A stretch of DNA of 64,000 nucleotides, taken from NCBI RefSeq assembly GCF_016820515.1, contig NZ_JADHDV010000021.1, positions 1 to 64,000 of the forward strand, read 5' to 3'. Of this stretch, positions 32,991-41,311 are shown piece by piece (position 1 is the first letter of the stretch; every line of letters begins with the position of its first letter). The DNA is from Pseudoxanthomonas beigongshangi (GTDB lineage Bacteria > Pseudomonadota > Gammaproteobacteria > Xanthomonadales > Xanthomonadaceae). The notes below the pieces were generated by a model. The model worked only from the letters and a program-made list of their open reading frames with translations. It was not told the origin of the DNA and did not search any database. A program made the translations under genes and the position numbers.

Positions 32991-33464
32991 TCAGGGGATT
33001 TCTGTCGCGGAAGATGTGATGGGTGGTGCTGAGGATTTCGTGCAGTAGTACGGATGAACCGAGAAAGCGAGTGAACGCCCGGCATCATCGGCGATGATCG
33101 CCGAATCGCTGAAGGCTGCATAAGGCAAGATGCCGCGCACTTCCTGACCGGATTCCAGGCGCACCTCACCGCATCCGCCGGGGCAGTATGCGCTACCGGT
33201 TGGCAACACGGCTTTCTCTCCGCTGGACGTAGTCAGCACGGCACCGTCAAATCCAGGGGGCAGGCCATCCTTGTCCGGCCAGGCTTCCTTCGATAAGCAA
33301 AGTGCCGCCACCGCCTTGGACGTCCAGGTAATGTCGAAACGACTTTGCGCTGTGTTATCGACAATGGTCAGGTCGTAGTCGGACGGCGAAGCCCAACGGA
33401 TGGGAACCGAAGTCGCGCAAGCCGTAATGGCCGTCACCGCAAGCACGGCGAGATACCGATTCAC
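32991..33464 (-). CDS. small lipoprotein of unknown function
   Basis: A 157-aa product starting at GTG 33464 with AAGGA upstream. Signal peptide and lipobox in VLAVTAITAC (Cys16). The mature part includes SDYDLTIVDNTAQSRFDITW and a Cys-rich centre (SAYCPGGCGEVRLESG) with a further Cys in HPYYCTKSS. Beta-rich in appearance. No family recognised. Confidence 0.65.
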   Translation of the reverse strand: MNRYLAVLAVTAITACATSVPIRWASPSDYDLTIVDNTAQSRFDITWTSKAVAALCLSKEAWPDKDGLPPGFDGAVLTTSSGEKAVLPTGSAYCPGGCGEVRLESGQEVRGILPYAAFSDSAIIADDAGRSLAFSVHPYYCTKSSAPPITSSATEIP

Positions 33465-33568
33465 TGTGCATGATCCTTCAAATGGTCCGGGTTGATCAGG
33501 CGCTGCTGACCAAGCGACGTCTTAGCGCTTTGCCACCTTCGGCACCTTACCCAATCTTCCATCCGGGC

Positions 33569-33607
33569 AAAAGGACTGACCGGCCCACGCGTTGGCGCGG
33601 CCAGTCC
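33569..33607 (-). terminator. candidate terminator after the XAC0095-family gene
   Basis: On the minus strand GGACTGGCC pairs with GGCC-GGT-CAGTCC (3-base bulge) and TTTT follows. Just downstream of the gene's stop codon. Confidence 0.55.
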
Positions 33608-33615
33608 GGGGGCGA

Positions 33616-33876
33616 TCAGCGGCGTTCGCCGTCCAGGAAGATGTGGTGGGCGGTGTTGAGGATGCGGCGCAGGTGGCGGGCGTGGTCGTAGAGGAGTTCG
33701 GTGACCGGGAGGACGTGGACGGGGATGCGGATGGTGTCGTCCTGGGCGCTGCGGGGGGCGATGAGGACGGCGGCCAGTTGGAATTGCTCGGCCATGCGCC
33801 GGAGCTGGCGTTGGCTGTCCTCGGTGATCAGGTAGCCGCGATCGGGCCTGGGGGCGGCGGGCTTCTTTCCGTTCAT
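33616..33876 (-). CDS. XAC0095-family protein
   Basis: An 86-aa protein typical of Xanthomonadaceae. Landmarks: DRGYLITEDSQRQLRRMAEQ, then QLAAVLIAPRSAQDD, IRIPVHVLPVTELLYDHARH and LRRILNTAHHIF. The start at 33876 has AAGGAG seven bases upstream; a longer reading adds a tail without support. Small cytoplasmic protein of unknown role. A palindrome (33897-33917) sits over its leader, and a 168-bp inverted-repeat element lies just beyond. Confidence 0.75.
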   Translation of the reverse strand: MNGKKPAAPRPDRGYLITEDSQRQLRRMAEQFQLAAVLIAPRSAQDDTIRIPVHVLPVTELLYDHARHLRRILNTAHHIFLDGERR

Positions 33877-33896
33877 GCAAACACTCCTTCTGCTCT

Positions 33897-33917
33897 CCAC
33901 GCACGGGATGTGCGTGG
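33897..33917. promoter_or_regulatory. perfect palindrome in the XAC0095 leader
   Basis: CCACGCAC - GGGAT - GTGCGTGG, eight-base arms, about 20 bp upstream of the start codon. May be an operator or an mRNA hairpin next to the ribosome-binding site. Confidence 0.55.
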
Positions 33918-33923
33918 TTGTCG

Positions 33924-34091
33924 GGAGGTTCAAAGCCGCGTACAGAACGGTGGGCGTATTTCCCTTTCGGGTGTTGTATTAGCCGCCCTCCCGACGCAGA
34001 GCTTGCGTCGGTCCGTATTGTGACACGCAATACGGAAAAGCCACCGTGTTTCGGTGGTGGCTTGGCCGCTGTACCGGAGCTTTGAACCTCC
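33924..34091. repeat. 168-bp structured element with 13-bp terminal inverted repeats (MITE-like)
   Basis: GGAGGTTCAAAGC at 33924-33936 and its exact complement at 34079-34091 bound the element; similarity continues inward through TACAG on both sides. Inside are perfect hairpins at 33991-34011 (CCGACGCA arms) and 34013-34035 (CCGTATTG arms), and the stem at 34036-34063. No ORF. Non-autonomous transposon or a structured RNA are both possible. Confidence 0.55.
34036..34063 (-). terminator. rho-independent terminator after the OLD-type nuclease gene
   Basis: On the minus strand AAGCCACC pairs with GGTGGCTT across a loop and TTTTCC follows. It lies about 90 bp after the nuclease stop codon, inside the structured element. 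Confidence 0.65.
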
Positions 34092-34155
34092 GAGGAAGGA
34101 GTCTGCTACAGGGTGGGTGTGGAGTCGACTAACTTTGAGATCATGGGAGACAGTG

Positions 34156-35901
34156 CTATCCGGCCATTTGCTCAAGCTGCTCAGGAGTAAAGTCAGGCTC
34201 GTGAGCATTCCCAGCGAATGCAAGCCGAAGGAATCTTATAGCTGCCCTCCCTTCATCAGCCATGTCCCAATCTGCAACCTGCAAATAGGCAGAGTGCGGC
34301 TTCCCTATTTCTTCATTCAGCACATAACCGTTGGCACTCTCAAACTCACTATTGAAAACAAATCTATTTACGTCTATTCCAAGCCCCCTAGCAGCCACTA
34401 CCCCATCCCAGATCCGCTGGTTCATGGTCCAAGCCGCACTCCGCCTTCCATCGGCATTCTCTCGCCGATCCAAATCATGAAATATGACGTGATTGATCCT
34501 GAAATGGGATAGAACCTTCTGAAAAAAAGGTATGTTCATCTTGGTACCACAGTTGACAACATGAATATCCCTCGGAACATCCACTTCCTCGTCTTTCATC
34601 CGTTCAATCAGCCTTCTGATGGCTACCGCCTCGGTGTCGCCCTCAACCAATATCACTCTATCCGAGAAAAATGCCTCGCAAACATACGGATCGAAGTAAT
34701 TCAGCATCTTCATCGTCTCCCGTTCGTCATTATCGAACAGGTTGTTTGAGACTTGATGGATAGTTGTTCCTTTACCCGGCCCATAAGAAACGCGAACCAA
34801 TGTGGTATGTGGCTTGGATAGATCCACAACCACTGGAGAGTGAGTGGCCGCCATTACTTGAAATTCTGATGCTGTTGCCAGCAAGTACAAAAGGTCTCTA
34901 ACGCTACGCACGGCGGAAGGGTGAAGAAACAACTCCGGCTCTTCTATCAACAACATCTTTGATTTCGGGGAGCCGGGTTCATTCTCAACACCCCCGATCT
35001 CCATGTTTTCCACCCTTCGTTGCTTGGCTCCTTTTTTTGCCTCTTCCAACTGCGTCGCCATTCCACGGAACGCCCCCATGACAAACTGCCGCCGAAGACC
35101 ATGCCCATTATTCGCCAAGGTCAATGCAGGCTTTCCATCTTCTTCGATACCCACTGTGGTCGTCGACTTGAAGATATCAATAACTTCCTTAGGGTTTTCG
35201 TGCCCTATTGAAAATCTGATGCCAGGAAAAACCTCCTTCATAGATGAATTCAGATTTTCCTTTAAAGAATTTGAGTAGCCATGTCCTGTAATTGCGTCCC
35301 CCAATAGACGCACTGCATTGACGGCATCGGCATAAACAGCCTGCGCGCTTATGGCCTTCAGGACTGCCTCCTGGACCAGAGTTCTAAGGCTCGCAATTAC
35401 TTCTTCGGGCGTCGATTCGCCCTTTATCCAAATGGGGGTCGGGCAAGCATTCTGAAGCAAAGTATCGAAGCCACCCGCCCCACCCTCGCGCCATCCTGCG
35501 CCGGGCTCAAAGCTCTCCTTTACACCCTTTTCTCCAATGTTTCGCCAAGTCTTTCTTATTTTCGCTATTCCGTTTTCATCCCAAATCCGCTCTAACGCCT
35601 GGTGCCGACGATCATCTTCAGTTTCCGCTCGGATAGACACTTCCATGACAATTGAGTTCCGAACGTCCTTTTCGTAAAAATCGGAGATTTCCGCCTCTTT
35701 GTTAGCGACTACGAATGTTTCGTAGGCTGCGAGTATGTTTGACTTTCCTGCGTTGTTACACCCACATAGAAACACGAGATTATTGTCATCCATCTCTATA
35801 TCGACGCCGGGCGCGATATCGGCCTCTTGACCTTCATCATTAGGCACTTCCGTAGATCCAATTGATCTGAAATTCGTGATCTTGAAATTCACAATTCTCA
35901 T
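34156..35901 (-). CDS. OLD-family ATPase with TOPRIM nuclease domain
   Basis: A 581-aa overcoming-lysogenization-defect type protein. ABC-like ATPase: FRSIGS start, Walker A GCNNAGKS (47-54), ABC signature region near 265, Walker B KMLLIEEPELFLHP (315-328), H-loop ATHSP (His354). TOPRIM: VILVEGDTEA with Glu420, and FHDLDRR with Asp476 and Asp478, the metal-binding set. Such proteins nick or cut DNA in phage defence (OLD, GajA). No GajB-like helicase or other partner is adjacent, so a stand-alone class 1 OLD protein is likely. Noticeably A+T-rich, so probably acquired. Confidence 0.85.
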   Translation of the reverse strand: MRIVNFKITNFRSIGSTEVPNDEGQEADIAPGVDIEMDDNNLVFLCGCNNAGKSNILAAYETFVVANKEAEISDFYEKDVRNSIVMEVSIRAETEDDRRHQALERIWDENGIAKIRKTWRNIGEKGVKESFEPGAGWREGGAGGFDTLLQNACPTPIWIKGESTPEEVIASLRTLVQEAVLKAISAQAVYADAVNAVRLLGDAITGHGYSNSLKENLNSSMKEVFPGIRFSIGHENPKEVIDIFKSTTTVGIEEDGKPALTLANNGHGLRRQFVMGAFRGMATQLEEAKKGAKQRRVENMEIGGVENEPGSPKSKMLLIEEPELFLHPSAVRSVRDLLYLLATASEFQVMAATHSPVVVDLSKPHTTLVRVSYGPGKGTTIHQVSNNLFDNDERETMKMLNYFDPYVCEAFFSDRVILVEGDTEAVAIRRLIERMKDEEVDVPRDIHVVNCGTKMNIPFFQKVLSHFRINHVIFHDLDRRENADGRRSAAWTMNQRIWDGVVAARGLGIDVNRFVFNSEFESANGYVLNEEIGKPHSAYLQVADWDMADEGRAAIRFLRLAFAGNAHEPDFTPEQLEQMAG

Positions 35902-36063
35902 ATCTCTTCCCTAAGTTCCCGTATGTTATTTAAATCCGCGATACAAGCTTCACTAATGCGAGTCCAGATTTCGGACAGCACAAAGACACCGCTAGTTTGC
36001 GATGCTCTTTATATTTACCCACAGCACTTCCATCGCTCCTCCCTAAGCGATTAGCCTTTCTCA

Positions 36064-36423
36064 CTACATCGTATGCGTCGGCTTATCCGCGTTCAGCGTG
36101 CCGGCCAGGATGGTCTCGATGCGGTTCTTGATGGCTTCGCCATCGCTGTTGTCGGGGAATTGCACGCCGATGCCGGCGGTGCGGGCGCCTTGGGCGCCGG
36201 CGGGGGTCACCCACACCACCTTGCCGGCGACGGGCAGGCGTTCGGTGGATTCGGGGAGGGTGAGCAGAAGGAAGACTTCGTCGCCCAGGAAGTAGCGCTT
36301 GGGGGTGGGGACGAAGATGCCGCCGCCCTTCATGAAGGGCATGTAGGCGTTGTAGAGGGCGGCCTTGTCCTTGACGGCGAGCGACAGGATGCCCTGGCGA
36401 CCGGTGGCGGCGGGTGTGTTCAT
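36064..36423 (-). CDS. pilZ: type IV pilus PilZ-domain protein
   Basis: A 119-aa single PilZ domain. LSLAVKDKAALYNAYMPFMK, GGGIFVPTPKRYFLGDEVFL and GKVVWVTPAGAQGARTAGIG follow the true PilZ pattern; as in the Xanthomonas and Pseudomonas orthologs, the RxxxR c-di-GMP motif is lacking. Required for type IV pilus biogenesis, through interaction with PilB and FimX in Xanthomonas. Downstream of holB as in relatives; tatD, the usual next gene, is not here and the accessory region begins instead. Confidence 0.9.
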   Translation of the reverse strand: MNTPAATGRQGILSLAVKDKAALYNAYMPFMKGGGIFVPTPKRYFLGDEVFLLLTLPESTERLPVAGKVVWVTPAGAQGARTAGIGVQFPDNSDGEAIKNRIETILAGTLNADKPTHTM

Positions 36424-36448
36424 CGGTGTCCCCTTGCTCCTTGTGACG

Positions 36449-37411
36449 TCAGCCGCGTGCGGCGCGGGTGGGGCGCGGTTCGCCCATCTGTCGCGTCCAC
36501 AGCAGCAGCAGTTCGGCCACCGCCAGATCCCCCCGGACGGTGGTGCGCAGCAAATCCCTTGTCCGGTTGGCGGCGTCGAACCACGCGGCCAGCTTGGTCA
36601 ATCGGGCGGTGTCGGTCAAGCCGGCGTCGCTGGCGCGGGCCAGGGCCAGATCGGCGGCGTGGCGCAGGCGGGCGTCGGCCAGCTCGTCGTTGGCCCACTT
36701 CTGCGCGGTTTCCACCACGCCCAGTTGGCCGCGGGCGAGCTTGTCCAGGTCGCTGGCGACCTGCTTGCGCAGGGCCAGGCCGTCCTCGCGCAGCCATTGG
36801 TCGGCCAGGCCGGGATGGCCGCGGGCGGCGTCCAGGGCTTCCTGCGCGGCGGCGGCGGTGTGGCCCTGCCCTTGCAACCACTCCAATGCCTCGGCGCGCG
36901 GCGGCAGGCGGAATTCCAGCCGCTGGCAGCGGCTGCGGATGGTGGCCGGCAGGCGCGCGGGCTGGGCGCTGAGCAGCCACAGGTAGCGGCCGGGCGCGGG
37001 TTCTTCCAGGGTCTTGAGCAGGGCGTTGCAGGCCGACCGGTTGATGGCGTCGGCCGGGTCGATGAGGGCGACCTGGGCGCTGCCGTATTGGGGGGTGAGC
37101 GCGAGCTTCTGCGAGAGCTCGCGAATCTGGTCGATGACGATCTCGGTGCGCAGCTTGGTGCCGTCCTTGGTCAAGCCAAAGGACACCACCTGCAAATCCG
37201 GATGGGTGCCGGCGGCCATTAGCGCGGCGGCGCGCTGGGCCTGCGCGGCATTGCCACCGGACAACACGTGCAAGGCCAGCCGCTCGGCGACGGCGCGCTT
37301 GCCCAGTCCGGCCGGTCCGCAGATGAGCAGGCCGTGGCCCATGCGGCCACCGTCCAGCGCGGCGACGGCGTGGTCGTAGGCGCGCTGCTGCCAGGGCGAG
37401 AACTCGGTCAT
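36449..37411 (-). CDS. holB: DNA polymerase III subunit delta'
   Basis: A 320-aa clamp-loader subunit. HGLLICGPAGLGKRAVAERL (P-loop-like), the sensor region NALLKTLEEPAPGRYLWLLS, and SRCQRLEFRLP are diagnostic. The zinc-binding Cys of many homologs are not evident, a common loss in this family. Between tmk and pilZ, 7 bp from tmk's reading end region, in the conserved order. Confidence 0.93.
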   Translation of the reverse strand: MTEFSPWQQRAYDHAVAALDGGRMGHGLLICGPAGLGKRAVAERLALHVLSGGNAAQAQRAAALMAAGTHPDLQVVSFGLTKDGTKLRTEIVIDQIRELSQKLALTPQYGSAQVALIDPADAINRSACNALLKTLEEPAPGRYLWLLSAQPARLPATIRSRCQRLEFRLPPRAEALEWLQGQGHTAAAAQEALDAARGHPGLADQWLREDGLALRKQVASDLDKLARGQLGVVETAQKWANDELADARLRHAADLALARASDAGLTDTARLTKLAAWFDAANRTRDLLRTTVRGDLAVAELLLLWTRQMGEPRPTRAARG

Positions 37412-37429
37412 TCCGGGGTCACTTCCACA

Positions 37430-38086
37430 TCATTCCAGGGTTTCGAGGGTTTCCAGCCATTGCCAGAGGGCGTCGCGCACGGCGGCGCCGACCTGGGCCG
37501 GGGTCTGGCTGGCGTCGATCAGGCGGAAGCGCTGCGGTTCCTCGGCGGCACGCTGGCGGAAGCCCTGGCGCACGCGTTCGAAGAAGTCGTCCTGTTCGCT
37601 TTCGATGCGATCGGGCCAGAGGTCGCGGCCGGCGGCGCGGGCGCGGCCTTCGCGCACGTCCAGATCCAGCAGCAGGGTCAGGCCGGGCTTGATGCCGACG
37701 GCCTGGCGTTCCAGTTCGGCAATCCAGCGCGCGTCCAGGCCGCGGCCGGCGCCCTGGTAGGCGTAGCTGGAGTCGGTGAAGCGATCGCTGACGACGAAGG
37801 CGCCGCGTTGCAGCGCCGGGCGGATGACCTGGCGCACGTGCTGGGCGCGGGCGGCGAACACGAGCAGCAGTTCGGTGTCGGCATGCAGCGGTTCGTCGCG
37901 CGGGTTGAGGACGAGTTCGCGGATGCGCTCGGCCAGCGGGGTGCCGCCGGGTTCGCGGGTGAGCACGACTTCGTGGCCGCGCGCCTGCAACAGATCGCGC
38001 AGGGCGGTGATGGCACTGGTCTTGCCGGCGCCCTCGCCGCCTTCCAGGCTGATGAAGTGCGGATGGCTGAGGACGGACTGGGTCAT
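37430..38086 (-). CDS. tmk: thymidylate kinase
   Basis: A 218-aa dTMP kinase. P-loop [14 protein letters not shown] at residues 12-25, the DR motif region [15 protein letters not shown], and [16 protein letters not shown] in the lid area. Makes dTDP for DNA synthesis. Its ATG (38086) overlaps the mltG stop as ATGA. A much longer in-frame ORF extends upstream but only as the shadow of mltG. Confidence 0.95.
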   Translation of the reverse strand: MTQSVLSHPHFISLEGGEGAGKTSAITALRDLLQARGHEVVLTREPGGTPLAERIRELVLNPRDEPLHADTELLLVFAARAQHVRQVIRPALQRGAFVVSDRFTDSSYAYQGAGRGLDARWIAELERQAVGIKPGLTLLLDLDVREGRARAAGRDLWPDRIESEQDDFFERVRQGFRQRAAEEPQRFRLIDASQTPAQVGAAVRDALWQWLETLETLE

Positions 38087-39150
38087 GGTTGCGCCGCCTT
38101 GTCGAGGGTCTCCCGGCGGGTGACAAGGTAACGGGCGACGGCGGCGTTGTGCTGGTCCAGCGAGGCGGAGAACACGTGCTTGCCGCTGCCGTCGCCGACG
38201 GCGACGAAGTACAGCGCGTCGCCGGCTTCGGGTTTGACCGCCGCGCGCAGGGCGTCCACGCCGGGCATGGCGATGGGCGTGGGCGGCAGGCCGGCGCGGG
38301 TGTAGGTGTTGTAGGGCGTGTCGGCCAGCAGGTCGCGCTTGCGGATGTTGCCGTCGTAGCCGCTGCCCAGGCCGTAGATGACGGTGGGATCGGTCTGCAG
38401 GCGCATGCCGATTTTCAGGCGGCGGGCAAACACGCCAGCGATGGCAGGGCGCTCGGAGGCGATGCCGGTTTCCTTTTCGACGATGGAGGCGAGGATGAGC
38501 GCTTCCTCCGGCGAGGCCAGCGGCGCCTGCGGGTCGCGTTCGGCCCAGGCGCTGGCGAGCGCCTTGTCCATGGCGTCGTAGGCGCGCTTGAGCACGTCGA
38601 GGTCGGTTTCGCGGCGGGTGTAGACGTAGGTCTCGGGCAGGAAGCGGCCTTCGGGATGCTGGCCGGCGTGGCCGAGCGCCTTCATCAGCGCGGCGTCGTC
38701 GAGCTGGGCGGTTTCCTGCTTGAGCGGGGTGGCGGCTTTCAGCGCGTTGCGCAGTTGGCGGATGTTCCAGCCTTCCACGATGGTGAAGCGGTATTGCACG
38801 GTCTTGCCGTCGCGCATGCGGGTGAGCAGGTCGCGCGGGGTGGTGCCGGGTTGCAGGGCGTATTCGCCGACCTTGAGCTTGCCGGCGGCGTCGAGTTCGC
38901 GGGCGAGCAGTTGCCATTCGATGTTCTGGCCGTCGGTCACGCCCTGGTCGCGCAGCTTGCGCAGGACGGTGCCGAAGGCGTCGCCGCTGGCGACTTCGAT
39001 GACCTGATCGCCCTTGAGGCCGGTGAGCGGTTCATCGGCGAAGCCGTGGTAGCGCTGGTACAGCCAGGCGCCACCGGCGGCCGCGGCCAGCAGCAGCAGA
39101 ATCAGGACGATGACGATGTTGCGGCAGCCGCTTTTGCAACCTGAAGCCAC
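38083..39150 (-). CDS. mltG: endolytic murein transglycosylase MltG
   Basis: A 355-aa inner-membrane enzyme that cleaves nascent glycan strands. A membrane helix ([20 protein letters not shown]) is followed by a LysM-like part and the YceG domain: [28 protein letters not shown], and the catalytic Glu in [21 protein letters not shown] near the end is typical. The start is set at GTG 39150; the ORF continues upstream into a repeat unit and cannot be native there. The ribosome-binding site is weak. Confidence 0.9.
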   Translation of the reverse strand: MASGCKSGCRNIVIVLILLLLAAAAGGAWLYQRYHGFADEPLTGLKGDQVIEVASGDAFGTVLRKLRDQGVTDGQNIEWQLLARELDAAGKLKVGEYALQPGTTPRDLLTRMRDGKTVQYRFTIVEGWNIRQLRNALKAATPLKQETAQLDDAALMKALGHAGQHPEGRFLPETYVYTRRETDLDVLKRAYDAMDKALASAWAERDPQAPLASPEEALILASIVEKETGIASERPAIAGVFARRLKIGMRLQTDPTVIYGLGSGYDGNIRKRDLLADTPYNTYTRAGLPPTPIAMPGVDALRAAVKPEAGDALYFVAVGDGSGKHVFSASLDQHNAAVARYLVTRRETLDKAAQP

Positions 39151-39248
39151 GTAGGTCTCGGAGTGGGACGGAAGCTGGGGAGGATAACCGCTCGGTGTTA
39201 AGGGGGCGATGGGTTGACAGGTGGGGTTGGCTTTGTGGGGAAAGGCTG

Positions 39249-39300
39249 CCCCCATCCGCCCTTCGGGCACCTTCCCCCGCTTTGCGGGGGAAGGGACTTT
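39249..39300 (+). repeat. REP-like element, family B (copy 2)
   Basis: Same unit as 4708-4757; stem CCTTCCCCCGC / GCGGGGGAAGG closed by TTT. Confidence 0.9.
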
Positions 39301-39422
39301 CGTTGGGGTTTTGGGTTGTTATTTCGGTGGGGGCCGGGATGCATTTGGGCGAGGTTCGCGGAGATGGGTCGGGGCGTTCGTTGGGATGACGAAAGGGCTG
39401 TGGGTGAGTTGCGGAAAGGCTG

Positions 39423-39474
39423 CCCCCATCCGCCCTTCGGGCACCTTCCCCCGCGTTGCGGGGGAAGGGCGTTT
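39423..39474 (+). repeat. REP-like element, family B (copy 3)
   Basis: Forward copy with a GTT loop; paired 46 bp downstream with a reverse copy at 39521, a doublet of BIME type. Confidence 0.9.
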
Positions 39475-39520
39475 TCTTTGCGGATGTGCGGGGCGGCACG
39501 CCTCGAAAATCGCGAGGCGA

Positions 39521-39570
39521 GTCCCTTCCCCCGCAGAAGCGGGGGAAGGTGCCCGAAGGGCGGATGGGGG
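39521..39570 (-). repeat. REP-like element, family B (copy 4, reverse)
   Basis: Reverse-complement copy facing copy 3. Confidence 0.9.
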
Positions 39571-39667
39571 CACGCTCCGCGCCACCCCACTTACCGGCTT
39601 GCGCCGGAATGACGGCCAAAAATCCCTACGCAAATCTCTTCCCTGCAAAGCGGGATAAGAGAGTCGG

Positions 39668-41032
39668 TCAGGCTTCCAGGGCTTTCAGTACGCCGCGGGC
39701 CTTGGCGCGGGTTTCGTCGAGTTCGCGGTCGGGGATGGAGTCGGCGACGATGCCGGCGCCGGTGCGGAAGCGGACTTCGGTGCCGCCTTCGCGCGGGAGG
39801 ACTTCGGCGCTGCGGATGAGGATGTTGAGGTCCAGGTCGCCGTCGCGGTTGAGCCAGCCGAAGGCGCCGGTGTAGGCGCCGCGAGCGACCTGTTCCAGTT
39901 CGGCGATGATCTGCATGCAGTGCACCTTGGGGCAGCCGGTGATGGTGCCGCCGGGGAAGGTGGCGCGGATGACCTGGCCGGGCGTGGCGTCGGGTTTGAG
40001 GTGGCCGCGCACGTTGCTGACGATGTGGTGGACGTGGGCGTAGCTTTCGACCGTCATCAGTTCGTCGACCTGCACGCTGCCGGGCAGGCAGACGCGGCCC
40101 AGGTCGTTGCGTTCCAGATCGATGAGCATGACGTGTTCGGCGCGTTCCTTGGGATGGCCGACGAGTTCGCGGATGCGGGCGGCGTCATCGTCGCCGGGAA
40201 AGCGCGGGCGGGTGCCGGCGATGGGGCGGGTTTCGACCACGTCGCCGCGCACGGAGACGAGGCGTTCGGGCGAGGAGCTGACCACGGCCCAGCCCTGCCC
40301 TGCGAACAGGCCGGCGAACGGTGCGGGATTGGCGGTGCGCAGGCGCGCGTACAGCGTTGAAGGTTCTAGGGTGCCGTCGAACCACGCCTTCCAGGCGCGC
40401 GAGAGGTTGACCTGGAAGACGTCGCCGGCGGCGAGGTAGTCGAGGATGCGGACGACGCCGTCGGTAAAGCGTTCGGGGGCGTCCTCGTCGATGCGCAGCG
40501 GCGGGTGCCAGGCTGGCAACGCCGGTGCGGGTGACGCGAGGTCGGCGGCGATGCGGTCGAGCAATGCGGCGTGGCCCTGTTCTGCGATCGCCACGCAGTC
40601 GCCGGTGCCGCGATCGCGCAGGATCGCGGCGGGGCAACGCAGGGCGACGGCAATCGGCATGCGCGCGTCGTCATCGCGCGGGGGCAGTTGCAGGACGGGT
40701 TCGACTTCGCCGGCCAGTTCGTAGGCCAGCAGCAAGGCCCAGCCGCCGCGGAACGGCCAGCGCGGTTCTTCGCGATCGATGCGCGCGGCTTGCCAGTGGG
40801 CGTCGAGGGTGTCGAGGAAATTGGCGTCCTGCGGTGCGCCATGCAAGTCGCGCACGCGGCCGTCGTGATGCAGGGTGAAGCCTTCGCCTTCGGCGGCCAT
40901 CAGCAGCAGGTCCCAGCGTCCCTGCACGGTGCCGGAGGCGACCGATTCCAGCAGCACCGGATAGCGCGCTGGATCGCGCCGGTGCAGGGCGAGCAGATCG
41001 GTGTCGGGGGACAGCGCGCGGGTTTCGATCAT
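39668..41032 (-). CDS. pabB: aminodeoxychorismate synthase component I
   Basis: A 454-aa chorismate-utilising enzyme that, with PabA, makes 4-amino-4-deoxychorismate for folate. Typical core: DVFQVNLSRAWKAWFDG, SSSPERLVSVRGDVVETRPI, AGTRPR, LIDLERNDLGRV, VRGHLKPDATPGQVIRATFP then GGTITGCPKV and GAYTGAFGWL. Start set at ATG 41032; upstream codons run into the repeats. It sits where pabC is found in E. coli. No pabA or pabC is in the window. Confidence 0.92.
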   Translation of the reverse strand: MIETRALSPDTDLLALHRRDPARYPVLLESVASGTVQGRWDLLLMAAEGEGFTLHHDGRVRDLHGAPQDANFLDTLDAHWQAARIDREEPRWPFRGGWALLLAYELAGEVEPVLQLPPRDDDARMPIAVALRCPAAILRDRGTGDCVAIAEQGHAALLDRIAADLASPAPALPAWHPPLRIDEDAPERFTDGVVRILDYLAAGDVFQVNLSRAWKAWFDGTLEPSTLYARLRTANPAPFAGLFAGQGWAVVSSSPERLVSVRGDVVETRPIAGTRPRFPGDDDAARIRELVGHPKERAEHVMLIDLERNDLGRVCLPGSVQVDELMTVESYAHVHHIVSNVRGHLKPDATPGQVIRATFPGGTITGCPKVHCMQIIAELEQVARGAYTGAFGWLNRDGDLDLNILIRSAEVLPREGGTEVRFRTGAGIVADSIPDRELDETRAKARGVLKALEA

Positions 41033-41104
41033 CGTCTTGCGGGGGCGCGGGGAAGCAGGGTGCATTGTGCCGGATGTGGTGGGGGTTCTGGCATTGCGGG
41101 GTTG

Positions 41105-41156
41105 CCCCCATCCGCCCTGTCGGGCACCTTCCCCCGCAGGCGGGGGAAGGGACTTT
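41105..41156 (+). repeat. REP-like element, family B (copy 5)
   Basis: Forward copy in the pabB-fabF gap, with CTGTCGGGC in place of CTTCGGGC; forms a doublet with copy 6. Confidence 0.9.
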
Positions 41157-41186
41157 CGTTGCAGTTCACGGGAAGGTTGATACATC

Positions 41187-41234
41187 GCCCTTCCCCCGCG
41201 TTGCGGGGGAAGGTGCCCGAAGGGCGGATGGGGG
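41187..41234 (-). repeat. REP-like element, family B (copy 6, reverse)
   Basis: Reverse copy about 30 bp from copy 5, immediately before the fabF terminator. Confidence 0.9.
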
Positions 41235-41250
41235 CGTTTTTCCTACCAGA

Positions 41251-41285
41251 CAAACAAAAACCCCTCGCCTTCCAGCGAGGGGTTT
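41251..41285 (-). terminator. rho-independent terminator of fabF
   Basis: Eight-bp stem CCCCTCGC / GCGAGGGG on the minus strand followed by TTTTTGTTTG, starting about 27 bp after the fabF stop. It separates the fab cluster from pabB. Confidence 0.88.
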
Positions 41286-41311
41286 CGTATATCGCGCAAC
41301 ATCGCCCGGCG

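Larger units (their letters stand above)
39151..39667. other. repeat-filled spacer between pabB and mltG
   Basis: About 515 bp with three family B repeats (two forward, one reverse) and fragments such as GCCGGAATGACGG that resemble another common repeat. No gene. The GTG start region of mltG lies at its left edge. Confidence 0.6.

Noticed and set aside
34156-35901. Gabija system
   Set aside because: Only the GajA-like half is present; no UvrD-like GajB helicase gene is adjacent on either side.
39151-39667. CRISPR-like appearance of repeated units
   Set aside because: Units are palindromic, in both orientations and irregularly spaced, with no uniform spacers and no cas genes.
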